Assembly: GCA_030144725.1 (NCBI GenBank)
Contig: JASKMD010000008.1
Location: forward strand, 18,490,696-18,554,695
DNA from: Haematococcus lacustris
Taxonomy: Eukaryota; Chlorophyta; Chlorophyceae; Chlamydomonadales; Haematococcaceae
Reading direction: 5' to 3'
Length of the DNA: 64,000 nt
The notes below the pieces were generated by a model. It had not been told where the DNA came from and did not search any database. It saw only the letters and a list, made by a program, of their open reading frames with translations. The position numbers and the translations under genes were made by a program. Below, piece after piece: positions 18,324-29,539 of this stretch (position 1 is the stretch's first letter; the number at the start of each line of letters is the position of its first letter).

Positions 18324-21300
18324 GAATTTGCCTGGACTAGTTATGGATGTGACTTACCAGGTATTGAGCAGGGCCAGTTGCCTAACACATTGCTGTATGT
18401 AAGAGATGTACACAATGATGTCTCTCAGCAACCGTTCCTGACTCCCAACATCCTTGGCGCTGTCTGCACGCCAATAAAAACAAAGCAGCTAGCCCTCCCC
18501 TTTGTCTTCACAGCAAGGTTTGGAGGCAGAGAGTGTGTGGCTATGATTGACACAGGCGCCACGTACACAATCCTGTCTGAGAAGTGGCTGAATACCAACC
18601 CCACAGCAGACGTCACTCTAGCACCATTGGAGCACAAGGTGCAGGTGCTTGCAGCAAACAATGCTGTGCTACCCATTACCAGCCAGGTGCATGGAATGGT
18701 GTGCATGCAAAAGTCGTTGACACCTGTCGTGGCTAAAATTCTGCCTCAAATGCTTGATGGCATTGATCTAATTCTTGGTGCTGATTGGCAAAAATCGCAT
18801 AACGCGCTACTAGACGTCAGCACTAACATCTGCCACATCCAAGTACAAGGCAAAAAACACAAGCTTCATTCTCAACATCTCAAATTTCAACCTGGCATTG
18901 CAGTCTTGACCCACATGGCAAACAGCAACAAGCCTGTGGAGCAGTGCAGCGCGCAGCAAGCAGCGCGAGCACTCAGGAAAGGCTGCCCAAGTGTCTTGGT
19001 GTTGGTGCAACCTGATGATGGCGATGCTGATGAAGGATGGCACAGTGGGTCGCTTGCTTCGGTGATTGCGGGCAGTGCTAAAAAATCAAAAACTGACAAC
19101 ATGTGCATGGGCTCATGCCCCAGAGTGAGGTGGATTCCTTGGTACATGACATGTATCCCGAGGTCTTCCAAGACATGCCATCGGGGCTGCCACCTGACCG
19201 TGGAGTTGGTGCCTGATCACGTGCCACCTTATCAGCGTTCTAGGCGCTACACCCTCAGAGAAATGAATGAAATGAAAAAGCAAGTGGCCGAGCTGCTAGC
19301 TAAAAAGCTCATTGAGCCTAGCTGCAGTCCTTACGGCGCTCCAGTCCTATTTGTGGAAAAGCGTGATGGGACTTTGAGGATGTGTGTCGACTACCGAGCA
19401 CTAAACAAGCTTACGGTGCGGGATAGGTATCCCCTACCACGCATTGATGACCTCTTTGACAAACTGCAAGGCAAAACAATCTTCAGCTCTTTGGATCTGC
19501 AAAGTGGCTACCACCAGATCCGTATCACCCCTGAGGATGTGCCAAAGACGGCATTTGTGACACCTGAAGGCCAGTTCCAGTACAAAGTGCTGAGCTTTGG
19601 GTTGACAAATGCACCGGCTACATTCCAACGTGTCATGAACCGTGTGTTCGAGAAACAGCTCAAAGAGGGCTTTGTGCTCGTGTATCTGGACGACATCCTG
19701 GTAATGAGCAGCTCACCAGAAGAGCATGCTATGCATTTAAAAGAAGTACTGCAAGTAATGAAAGACAACCAGTTGTATGCCAAACTGAGCAAGTGTGACT
19801 TCAACAGACCAGAACTGAAGTTCTTGGGGCATATCGTCGGCAGGCAAGGAATTGCAGTAGACCCTGCCAAGGTGCAAGTCATCAAGGAGTGGCCTGTCCC
19901 TACATCCCTCAAAGAGCTACAAGCTTTCCTGGGGTTGGCCAACTTCTTCCGGCGATTCATTGCTGGTTACAGCACCATCGCTGCCCCACTCACACACTTG
20001 ACCGGTGAGAAAGTGGCTGCCGGTACCAACTGGCAACAACTGGGAGAGCCTGCTTTAAGAGCTTTCAACGCTCTCAAGCAAGCTCTATGCTCCACTCCAG
20101 TGCTGGCGCTCCCTGACCCCAACCAGCCGTTTGAAGTGTGGTCTGATGCCTCACTCGTCGGCACGGGAGGTGTTCTCTTGCAGGGTGGTAGAGTGGTGGC
20201 ATACACCAGCCACAAATTCTCCCCTGCACAGATGAAATACACCACAGGAGAGCAAGAACTTCTGGGTATCATCAGAGCACTGCAAGAATGGCGTTGCTAC
20301 CTTGACGGCGCCGTGCATGTGACCATCGTGACTGACCACAACCCATTGATCTATCTCAAGACACAGACAAATCTCTCCAGGCGGCAAGCCCGATGGATGG
20401 AGTTCCTGGCACGCTTTAACCATCACATTGAGTACAAGCCAGGCAAGGGCAATGTGGCAGATCCACTGAGTCGCAATCCTGCTCTGACATACCAGATGAC
20501 CAGCACTGGCAGTGATGACGATGACGGAGAGCCTATCATGGTCTCCGTTGGTGCCGCCCTATGTGTGTCTGGCGTGTATGCCCTGGTGTTGACACGGCGC
20601 CAAGCTGGGCTGCTGCAACAGCAGTCCACTGGTCAGCCTCCACCGGCTGCGCCATGCCCTCCAGCTGACACACGCCGCCACAGACGCCCATGCGCTGATG
20701 GTCGGGCTGTCGTCCCTAACCCTGTCGCCCCATGTGATGAGTGGCCTGGTGGGGGGGAGACCCAACTGGACTCGGCCACACACACACCTGCGGCGAGCAC
20801 CGAGTACAGCACGACAACAGGTGACTCACTCATAGAGGCAATCATTAAAGGCTACAGCACCGACGAGCGGTTCGCTGATCGTGCCTACACACAAGCCTAT
20901 GAGTTGAGCGAAGCGGGGCTATGGATGTCCGGTGGCAAGGTGGTTGTGCCTAAGAGCCCCCTTGTCAAGAGGCAGGTGCTTGAGTCATGCCATGATGCCA
21001 ACTATGCTGGTCACATGGGCATCAGCAAGACATGGCATGGCGTGAACCGCTATTTCACGTGGCCGGGCATGCGCAAGGATGTGGAGGACTATGTGCGGCA
21101 ATGTGATGCCTGCCAGCGCAACAAGCCCAGCACCCGCCTCAAGGCCGGCAAGCTCCAACCCCTGTCTATACCTGGTCGTCGCTGGGAAAGCATAAGTATG
21201 GACATGATTGTAAAACTGCCCAAGAGTGGGAAGCAAAATTATGACAGCATCATGGTCTATGTCGACAGGCTCAGCAAGATGGTGCATCTGGTCCCTACAC

Positions 21301-22310
21301 ACGAGGCAATCAGTGCTGCAGACGCTGCCCGGCTGTTTTATCGTGAAGTGGTGCGGCTACATGGCTTGCCGGCCTCGGTCGTGAGTGACCGTGGTCCTAT
21401 CTTCAACAGCCAGTACTGGAGGCATGTGTGCGAGCTGTGCCACACCCAGCTGTGTATGTCCAGTGCCTACCATCCTGAGACTGACGGCCAGACCGAAAGA
21501 GCTAACAGAATCATTGAAGAAATGCTAAGACATTATGTCGATGAGAACCACAGTGACTGGGCAGACCACTTGCCTTGGGTTGAGTTCGCCATCAACAACT
21601 CATGGCACGAGACGGTGCGCAATTCGCCATTCTTCCTCAATTATGGCCAACATCCGCTGACGCCAGCTGTGATGGACCTACCACGCAAAGTGCCTAAGGC
21701 AGCTGAGTTTGTGGAGGGTATCGAAAAGGCTGTGCGGAAAGCCAAACAATGCTGGCGAGTGGCTCAGCAGCGGATGAAAGCATTGGTCGATGGCAAGCGA
21801 CGTGAAGTCTCGTATCACCTGGGTGCACAGGTGTTGCTCAGTACTGTCAACATGAGAAACAACCAAAATGAGCAAGGAGTGCGAAAACTGAAACCACGAT
21901 ATGTGGGGCCCTTCACAGTGCTGCGAATGATTGGCAAGGTGGCAGTACAACTGCATCTGCCCCCTAGCTGGAACCGCATGCACAACGTGTTCCATGTGTC
22001 CCTAGTCAAGCCCTACTGTGGGAACCAAACGCCTAACTTAGCGGCACCGCCTCCCGTGCAGTGGCTAGAAGGAGAACCTGTCTATGAGGTTGAGAAGCTG
22101 CTGGCTCACAGGGTCGTGAAGCTCAAAGGCCGCAACCGGGGCAAGGGCCGGCCCAAGAGCAAAGAGGCGAAGAAATGCTTGGAGTTCCTAGTTCGGTGGG
22201 CTGGCTACTCGGAGGAGCATGACACGTGGGAGCCACAAAAGAACCTCCTGAACTGTGAAGAGGCAATGCAAGCTTACATTGAGCAGCATGGAGCACTGCC
22301 AGAGCTCTAG
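18324..22310 (+). CDS. pol: pol polyprotein: protease, RT, RNase H, integrase, chromodomain
   Basis: The frame is open from just after the gag TAG to 22310. The aspartic protease motif DTGA starts at residue 76 (18549). Reverse transcriptase carries YLDD (19683-19694), and RNase H follows with WSDASLVGTGG. The integrase has an H-H-C-C zinc region (HMGISKTWHGVNRYF, CDACQRNK) and the catalytic series in MDMIVKLP, SDRGPIFNSQYW and YHPETDGQTERAN. A C-terminal chromodomain (VRWAGYSEEHDTWEP, about 22075-22290) marks it as a chromovirus. No ATG occurs in frame upstream of the protease motif, so expression probably depends on reading through the gag UAG, or that UAG is a mutation. All domains look intact. 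Confidence 0.92.
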   Translation, partial: EFAWTSYGCDLPGIEQGQLPNTLLYVRDVHNDVSQQPFLTPNILGAVCTPIKTKQLALPFVFTARFGGRECVAMIDTGATYTILSEKWLNTNPTADVTLAPLEHKVQVLAANNAVLPITSQVHGMVCMQKSLTPVVAKILPQMLDGIDLILGADWQKSHNALLDVSTNICHIQVQGKKHKLHSQHLKFQPGIAVLTHMANSNKPVEQCSAQQAARALRKGCPSVLVLVQPDDGDADEGWHSGSLASVIAGSAKKSKTDNMCMGSCPRVRWIPWYMTCIPRSSKTCHRGCHLTVELVPDHVPPYQRSRRYTLREMNEMKKQVAELLAKKLIEPSCSPYGAPVLFVEKRDGTLRMCVDYRALNKLTVRDRYPLPRIDDLFDKLQGKTIFSSLDLQSGYHQIRITPEDVPKTAFVTPEGQFQYKVLSFGLTNAPATFQRVMNRVFEKQLKEGFVLVYLDDILVMSSSPEEHAMHLKEVLQVMKDNQLYAKLSKCDFNRPELKFLGHIVGRQGIAVDPAKVQVIKEWPVPTSLKELQAFLGLANFFRRFIAGYSTIAAPLTHLTGEKVAAGTNWQQLGEPALRAFNALKQALCSTPVLALPDPNQPFEVWSDASLVGTGGVLLQGGRVVAYTSHKFSPAQMKYTTGEQELLGIIRALQEWRCYLDGAVHVTIVTDHNPLIYLKTQTNLSRRQARWMEFLARFNHHIEYKPGKGNVADPLSRNPALTYQMTSTGSDDDDGEPIMVSVGAALCVSGVYALVLTRRQAGLLQQQSTGQPPPAAPCPPADTRRHRRPCADGRAVVPNPVAPCDEWPGGGETQLDSATHTPAASTEYSTTTGDSLIEAIIKGYSTDERFADRAYTQAYELSEAGLWMSGGKVVVPKSPLVKRQVLESCHDANYAGHMGISKTWHGVNRYFTWPGMRKDVEDYVRQCDACQRNKPSTRLKAGKLQPLSIPGRRWESISMDMIVKLPKSGKQNYDSIMVYVDRLSKMVHLVPTHEAISAADAARLFYREVVRLHGLPASVVSDRGPIFNSQYWRHVCELCHTQLCMSSAYHPETDGQTERANRIIEEMLRHYVDENHSDWADHLPWVEFAINNSWHETVRNSPFFLNYGQHPLTPAVMDLPRKVPKAAEFVEGIEKAVRKAKQCWRVAQQRMKALVDGKRREVSYHLGAQVLLSTVNMRNNQNEQGVRKLKPRYVGPFTVLRMIGKVAVQLHLPPSWNRMHNVFHVSLVKPYCGNQTPNLAAPPPVQWLEGEPVYEVEKLLAHRVVKLKGRNRGKGRPKSKEAKKCLEFLVRWAGYSEEHDTWEPQKNLLNCEEAMQAYIEQHGALPEL

Positions 22311-22452
22311 ATCTCAAGCTCTTTACTAATGCTTTTGACACTAAGCGTTGAGGCGCGAGTCCCGGCACTATTGCATGTAGCCGGGGCGGGGCAATCACCT
22401 AGACACACCAGCTGAGGACAGCTGATTCAACAATGAACCTGGTGGGGGGGAA
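22311..22452 (+). other. gypsy 3' untranslated region with polypurine tract
   Basis: This is non-coding DNA between the pol stop and the 3' LTR. It ends in GGTGGGGGGGAA directly before TGTAACG, the expected position and composition for the plus-strand primer. Confidence 0.7.
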
Positions 22453-22645
22453 TGTAACGTGGGAATGCGCCAGGCTATTATGCCAATAAGGCCGCCCGTT
22501 CGTATACCCTCTAATAACCAGTGTGTAGTAGGAAGTGTGGTGACCGGTGTCAAAAGCCGGGTTCGACTCCCGGAGACCTCTCCGTTGACTACGCCCTGAG
22601 GTCTTGAGCCACACAACCTATTATTCGCTGGTTTAACACGTAACA
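22453..22645 (+). repeat. 3' LTR of the gypsy element
   Basis: Matches the 5' LTR over 193 bp with one difference. It is followed by the second copy of the GCAAG target duplication. The B-box-like T-arm lies at 22560-22570. Confidence 0.95.
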
Positions 22646-22650
22646 GCAAG

Positions 22651-25459
22651 CCATTCATAACCGCTGTAATCGCTGCGGCTAGGCTGCGATGCCATCAACT
22701 GATGTAGCTAAGCTTGCACCACAGTGCTTGCCTTACCTGTGGCTAATGTGGGTACAGGTTGCGAGCCGCGAAGCAGGCTGACCAGCCTTTTTGACACCTA
22801 CAGCGACGCCTTCGACGCTGATGGCTTGCGCGATAGTTAGCTAGGCTACACGGCGCAAGGGAAGCCGTTTGGAGGAGGCATCCCTCTCAGGTGCTGCTCA
22901 GATGTCACTGGGAAGGGATGTGTGTGACCGGGAGACTTAACTGATCCGGATTTGACCCGTATTACTTACGGACATACATACGTACGGGTTACCACCCGTA
23001 TATCCGTAAGTTACCCCGTATAGTCACAGCCCTGGTAGATCTACGTAGATCTAGATGCTAGATTTAGATGGTCTAGTAGCATAGTGGTAATCTAGCAAAG
23101 TTACCTAGCAAAGGTTAACTAGCAAACTTTACAGCAAAGTTACAGCAAGCCCCAAGCAGGCCAGGCCAGGCCAGGCCAGAATTTGGTGTACGTGCCGGAC
23201 ACCCTGTTGCGCATGTGGCGGTGTAAGTGGCGACGATAGCCAGCTCCAGCAAGTCAAATCTAACATAAGATAAGTGAACGCCTCACAAGGGGTATGTGAG
23301 CAAGAGCAGGGGATGTATGTGAGCAAGAGCCAACTCAAGCTCCTGTAGCAGGGGATGTATGTGAGGGGGATCTGTAGCAGGGGATGTATGTGAGCAAGAG
23401 CCAACTCAAGCTCATGGAGGCACACAAACCAGATGGGCGGAGCTGAAGTAGGCATCAGGCACATTGGCAGTAGCCCTTGCAGTAATGTGCCTGCAGCCTG
23501 TGGTTAATCAAACCTATTGCTATATGTTGGAGTAGCTAAAGGGAAGTCCAGAAGTTGGCGGACTGGACCATATATTCAGGCGTTCCCAACATGGGGTTGG
23601 CAATCTTCATGCAACTGCAGCCCACCTACTCAATCTTTTGATGTAACGTTTGTTGCGTCTGCTGCGATGTGATATTGCGCGTTTTATGTAAGACTGGAAT
23701 TGCCATCGGAGTCTTTCGATGCGGGCAGCCACATGTGACCCCGAATGTGTCCCAATCGCAGACCGTGGTTAGGTACACCGGTAAGCTACGTCCTTGGCTA
23801 TCCATTAGCGATGCACGACATGTCGGTGGCGCACACCACCGAAGTCTAGCAAACATGGCTGCGCGAGCTTCCTGATGGTGCAGGCCGCTTGGCGAGGATG
23901 TGAAGAAACCCGAATTCGAGTGTGGCAGCGCTGTATCGCTATAATGGTGGGCGGCACAGTAGGGCCTAGTCACCCCCTCCAGCTATGATCCGCTTTATGT
24001 TTTCAACCATTGAACAAACAGCCTGGCCTCACTCGAATTTGTTATAGCATACTCAACAACGCGTCCGTGGCACTATGCAACTCAATCATTGGGTCTGTGA
24101 GTGTCAAGATTGACCCCTTACAAGGTACACATGCTGATGGCTACAGGTGCACGAGGAGACGACCGAGCTTGGCTTACAACTTCGCCACGTGGCCCCCACC
24201 AACACAGCTTAACCCACCATCTCCCAACCTCGTCTACCCAGCCCAGCCCCCAGTAGCCCCTCCTCCCAGCAGCCCAGCCTGCCATCAGCCTCCTCCCTCC
24301 TACCTCTCCTTCTCCTCGCCTCCTCCCCCCTACCTCTCCTTCACCCATATCCCCCCTACCTCTCCTTCACCCATCTCTCACCAACTGACATCCCTCACCC
24401 ATCTCTCACCAACTGACCTCTCTCACCCATCTCTCACCAACTGACATCCCTCACCCATCTCTCACCAACTGACATCCCTCACCCATCTCTCACCAACTGA
24501 CATCCCTCACCCATCTCTCACCAACTGACATCCCTCACCCATCTCTGACCAACTGACATCCCTCACCCATCTCTCACCAACTGACATCCCTCACCCATCT
24601 CTCACCAACTGACATCCCTCACCCATCTCTCACCAACTGACATCCCTCACCAACTGACATCTTCATTCCAACTCAAGAGAGCCCTGTGGGGAGGCCAGCA
24701 ACCAGGACTGCACCCTACAATGCTCACCACTGCTTGAGCACCGTCATGTGGCATCCTCCCAGCAGCCCCTCCTCCCAGCAGCCCAGCAGCTCCAAAAGCT
24801 CATAGTGGTATCCAGTCGTCACGACTGCCGTCGTCGCGTCCACATGCCAAAAGCAAAACATGTTCCGACTGCTGCTGCGTGTTGCAGGTGCCACTCACAA
24901 CAGCGTGGCGAAGCGTGCTAGTGCGGCGCGCCTCGCATGTGGCGAAATCGCATGAATTCAAATGCTTATCTTTGGACAGGCACTGAGCACCGCTGAGAGC
25001 GACATAGTTTTTGCTGCGTCTGCCATTTCGTAGATATGACTCTCCTCTGTTCAAAGCACTGTTTACATATATTTTTGACAGAGTGGCTGCGGAGATACGG
25101 GCTTCGTATCACAGGGGGGTGGTTTTCAGGTAGTTGGGAACGCCTGACATATATACACCACCGCCGAAACCCGCTCCGGGTTTTCATGGTGTCACGGCTT
25201 TGGCGTTATCACAAGGTCATTGGCGCTCTAGTAGCCAGCAGAGCCACGCAAGAAGTGTCGATAGCAGCTGCTATTTAGGGTCAGGCATAGGGGCTACTGG
25301 CCAAGGCAGCATCCAGCTGCTACTCGCGACTCACGGTTCGACCCACCATTCGTCCACCACGCGTTCACAACCTTGCATCACTTTATGTTCAAACCTCATC
25401 TGGGCGTGCTGAGCGACTTTCTATGCCCGCTTGAGTCAACCCAACCCAAAGAACAAGCA
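22651..25459. other. intergenic DNA without a recognised gene
   Basis: Short frames only, none protein-like. Contents include an AT-richer self-complementary patch with CCGTA/TACGG motifs at about 22960-23060, AGGCC repeats near 23160, imperfect GATGTATGTGAGCAAGAGCC repeats at about 23285-23405, and a 28-bp minisatellite at 24372-24662. The last 400 bp must contain the promoter of the gene starting at 25460. ACATATATACACC near 25147 is the only TATA-like patch seen. Confidence 0.6.
24372..24662. repeat. 28-bp minisatellite, about 10 units
   Basis: Units containing CTCACCAACTGACATCCCTC repeat every 28 bp with few differences (CTGACC in one unit, GACCTC in another). The last unit is shortened. 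The + strand is pyrimidine-rich. Confidence 0.85.
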
Positions 25460-27570
25460 ATGGCGCAGTGGGTCGGCAAAGACGTCCTAATCCCTGCAAA
25501 TGCGTGGGACCCTCCTGAGGACGGGCCTGTTTCCGGCTATATTCTTAAGGCAACAGCACCCACAAAGCGATACCCCGAGGGGCGACTAGAAATTGTGACG
25601 ACGACCCGGGCAAAGTGAGACACCAGGCACATGAACAACCAGAACAGTTGGAACAGGCTATGGACAACATGTTTTTGCTCCTGTAGGTTTTTGTTCCCCG
25701 CGCACACCTTTCCCTGCGATTGGGTGCTCGATAGCACCCACAACGCCCCTCAGCGTACTCCACGCAAATCAGGGTCGCGCACTACGACCACCACCACTAC
25801 TCCACAGCCCGGCCTGTCTGGAGCGAGCATCGGTGCAGCCACCCACGACGTGAATCCTCCCATCCAACAGCCGCTCTTTCATTCATCCCAGCACGCCATG
25901 CCACAGGGCAGCAGCAGCCCTACCCAGCCTCCAGAAGTGAAGCCGGAGCCACACGAGCTAGTGAGCCCGGGCAGGGTGCTGCGCTCTCGCGCAGGGCCGC
26001 TGCTGGCCCCTCCACCCAGCCCTGGCTTTGGCACCCCAGATGCTAGCAGGGGTCTACACACCCGCACCACGCCAGTGGCCATTCGGCACGTGACCTTTGA
26101 GGGTCAGGAGCGTGAGGCAGAGCAGCTGGGAGGTCTAAATGCGACCTGCAAGGTGACGGAAGTGCCAAGGTGCGTGTCGGGCCACTCCCCTTTCTCTGCC
26201 CAATACACAACGGTAGCCCCTGCATTGGCAGCCCCAGGTCACTAGGCTCAGCTACCAAGGTCATAACCAGGCTCCCTCGTGTGCATGGTACTCACCAGTG
26301 ATTTCATGCAAGCTGGTGCTGCTGCAAGTTTGACATCTGCGACACCCCTGGCTGACACCCCTGGTTGACTCTGTTTGACGGAGGGCCACAGTAAAGTGTG
26401 CCACGGTCATCATCATCATCAACATCATCAACAGTCTCATCGTCATAGTCATTTCGGTCGTGACGTGACTAACGCTTGTTGGAACACACACGTGGTGCGC
26501 CCTCCTGCTTGCCCTGCAGGCTGTCCTCCACCGCTAACTTCCTCAATGCGCTGCTCCTCGTGGCAGTGGCACTGCCCGGCATCTATGTTGGCTGGGCCGT
26601 GTGCCATGGCACCAGCAGCACCGCCCCCCCTGCCCTGCCCGCCCCCCTGTGGCCAGGCGGCCAGCTGTGGCCTAATCTGGCACACCTGGCCAGCCTGCAG
26701 TGGTGGCAGGCGCTAGGCTTCCACCACCCCCTGCTGTTCGTCAACCTGCTGTTCTTCTTCAATGTGGATGTGCTGTTCTGGGTGGTGGCCCAGCTGCAAG
26801 GCACGACCTGGGTGAGTGAGTGCTGGCGGGCCGCATGGCCATGGGGTGCTGCACCTGCTGCCAGGCCCAGTAGGGCTCAGGCTCCCCTGTCAGGCTCCCC
26901 AGGAGGGAGGGGCAGGAAGATCGCGCACATAGTCACTTGCAGTGCGAGGGTGAGATATGATGCCGTTGCTGCTGCTGGTGCTGCAGTTGCCGCCACTGCT
27001 GCTGCTACTGACTCCAGTACTGCATTGTTGCCATCACACCCAGCACCCCAGCACACTGCCCGCTGGTTGAGCTTGACCTGACCTGTGCCACCTGTGTTGC
27101 AGTTGATTGACCCGTACTGGACGCTGCTGCCGCCAGCCCTGCAGCTCCTCTACCAGTTCCACCCTCGAGCCCAGTGCAATGTGTGGAGGGGCATCATGGC
27201 TAGCACCATACTGCGCACCTGGGCATGCCGCCTCACCTACTCCTACTTCCGCAGGTGGGCAGCTTGCAAGTGGTCTTAAGGACATGCAACGCACATGGCA
27301 GGAGTGACATAGAGTGACAGGGTGTGACCCAGTGTGACCACGTAGTGGTTTGAACCTGGAAACCCTCACACCTTGGACCAGTGCTGTCTGCAGCTGGCCT
27401 GGCCATACAGCACTGTGGGGGTGTAGGGGTGTGTGACTCATCATCATTACATGGCATCAGCCTGCATGCGCCTCAGTCAAACACTACCGGCACTGCTGCA
27501 GCACCTCAGGTTCACTCCACCAGTGCAATACTGGCGTAATGCGGGCACCAAAGCTTATTGGTGTGTGTGC

Positions 27571-27603
<33 letters not shown>

Positions 27604-29539
27604 GGGAGGAGTGGCAATTTGGTGCACGTGAAGACTGGCGCTACTCTGACCTTGCTCGTCAGTTCACCCGTCACTGGTGGTGGCTCAGCTTCCTGGCCAC
27701 CTACCTGGTCCAGCACGCCATGCTAGTGGGCATCACGCTGCCCCTGGCGGCTGTGTACAGCAGCAGCGCGGCCTGGGGCCCTTGGGACACCGCAGCCAGC
27801 ATCGTCGCGCTGTGCGGTGGGTGCTGCGCGACCTGGCGGCAGCAGGCAGGCAGGCAGGGCCGCTGTGGACTGCGCAGGCAGGGAAGGGTCAAGAGGGAAC
27901 CCAAGGAAGCCATACTGTTGCAAGGGACAGCTTGCTGAGGCACTGGTAGCATTGCCTGTAGTGCTGGCCAGGCCGTAGCGGGGCTGGGAGCCCCTAGCCT
28001 GGGTCTTGGTCTTGGTCCCTGGCAGGCCTGAGGCACGCAGGAAGTGGCTGGGACTGTGGGCTGGGCCAAGGCAGGTCCACTGTGGGTTGTGCAGGCAGGC
28101 AGGGAGGGCACTGTGGACTGGGCAGTGGCTGTGCAAGTAGGGAAGATCACGGCAGCTGTGAGGCTGATGTGGGGTGCGCCGTGATGCTGTTGGCCAGGGA
28201 GGGTCCAGAAGGGCCTGGCCAAGACTGCAGGAAGGGTTAGAAGGGCGGGACCCAGAGGCCTGCTGCTGCTACGTCCAGAGGCCGTGGCTTCTGACTTCTT
28301 CCTCCTTCTCGCCATAGCTGTTTGGTTGTGTGAGCATGCTCTAGCACCCTGCTTGTGGTGTCCCTTCCCTTCCCTTGGTCGCTGCTTTGCTGCGTGTCGC
28401 TGCTGTGTGTCAGCGCATCCCCTCATGCCTCCCTGGGTGACTGCCTGCCTCACCCCTGGTTGCCCCACCCTTGGCTGCCTCACCCCTGGCACCTCTCGCT
28501 GTCTTACCCTTGTCAGGCATGGTTACCAGTTGGGTGGCGGACAACCAGCTGCGTGACTTCATGCTGGGCAACAAGCTGCGCCTGCATGTGGGCCTGGAGC
28601 CGCTGCTGCTGCTGGACTCAGGGCTGTGGCGCTACAGCCGTCATCCAAACTACTTTGGCGAGCAGCTGTACTGGTGAGCACGGCTGGAGGGCGGCAGGGG
28701 GGCCAGGGAGGCAAGCCTGTCGGGGAGGGGGCATGTTGGGGGGTGCAAGGGAGGAGCGGGCTGGGTGCGGGTTAGGCTTACGTTGATTGGTAACCCTTGC
28801 CTTAGGCAGGGAGGAAAATCATAGTAATGACAATTGTTGGGTTACCTTAAACCTAGGCAGGGAGGGATAGGCTCATCAGTACCGTCCCTGTGTGTCATGT
28901 ATGTGGCAGCCACTCCTGCTGCTGATGATGATGATGATGATGCTGGTGGCGATGGTGCAGGTGGGGCATGTCCCTGTTTGCTGTGGGTTTGGGCCAGCCC
29001 TGGATGATGATGGGGACCTTGTTCAACAGCCTGTGCATGGTGAGCGGCAGACCCTGCCCGGCTCAGCCCTGGCGTGTACCCCTACCCCTAGCCCTAGCCC
29101 CACCAGTGGCAGGCACCAGGGTGCATGTGGCAGCACCACACAGGCCCCACAATGTCAGCAGGGCCCTCCCTCGCTGCAAGCGTATGTCGAGCACATGCAT
29201 CTTCCCCGCCCACCACCTCCATTCCCTTTGCATATGCACAAATGCACTTATGCATGCCCCTCCTCTTCGAGCAGTGTGCTCATGCTGGTCTTGCCAGCTG
29301 CATGGACAAGCTGCAAAGTGCACAGCACTCTGCTGTATGCCACATAATGCTGGATGGTGTACCAACAAGTAGTTTGCATGTGTTTGGGTGTGTGGCAGAT
29401 TCCTGTGACGCAAATGACGGAGGCAAGGATGCTCCAACGACCTGAGCGTGCGCAACTGTTCAAGGAGTACCAGGCGAGCACTAGCTGCTGGCTGCCGTGG
29501 CTGCCAAGAAGGCGAGGAGCAGGCATGAAGATGGAATGA
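25460..29539 (+). CDS. DUF1295/steroid 5-alpha-reductase-like membrane protein, 8 exons
   Basis: Exons 25460-25614, 25687-26169, 26520-26811, 27103-27254, 27605-27816, 28517-28673, 28961-29039 and 29399-29539 all have GT-AG borders and matching phases and give 556 residues. From about residue 213 it is a multi-pass membrane protein with family motifs: IDPYWTLLPP, RLTYSYFRR, FGAREDWRYSDL, WVADNQLR and the C-terminal RYSRHPNYFGEQLYWWG (residues 470-486). That end is characteristic of the DUF1295 family related to 3-oxo-5-alpha-steroid dehydrogenases, NADPH-using reductases of the endoplasmic reticulum. The substrate cannot be read from sequence. The first roughly 210 residues are an extension: a compact N-terminal segment (VGKDVLIPANAWDPP) that might be a small beta-barrel, then a Pro/Ser/Arg-rich linker. 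Exon 5 follows a TG-repeat acceptor tract. Confidence 0.88.
27560..27600. repeat. (TG)n microsatellite directly before an exon acceptor
   Basis: About 15 TG units end four bases before the AG acceptor at 27603-27604 of exon 5 of the DUF1295 gene, replacing an ordinary pyrimidine tract. Confidence 0.85.

Larger units (their letters stand above)
2787..22650 (+). mobile_element. Ty3/gypsy LTR retrotransposon (chromovirus), young, carrying a nested LINE
   Basis: Two 193-bp LTRs (2792-2984 and 22453-22645) begin TGTAACG and end CGTAACA. They are flanked by the 5-bp target duplication GCAAG (2787-2791, 22646-22650). I see a single difference between the LTRs (GTGTGTGG versus GTGTGTAG), so the insertion is recent. 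Without the 13.1-kb LINE the element is about 6.7 kb, with gag then protease, reverse transcriptase, RNase H, integrase and chromodomain. A G-rich polypurine tract (about 22441-22452) abuts the 3' LTR. No TGG-type primer-binding site follows the 5' LTR, so the primer is unknown. Confidence 0.95.
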
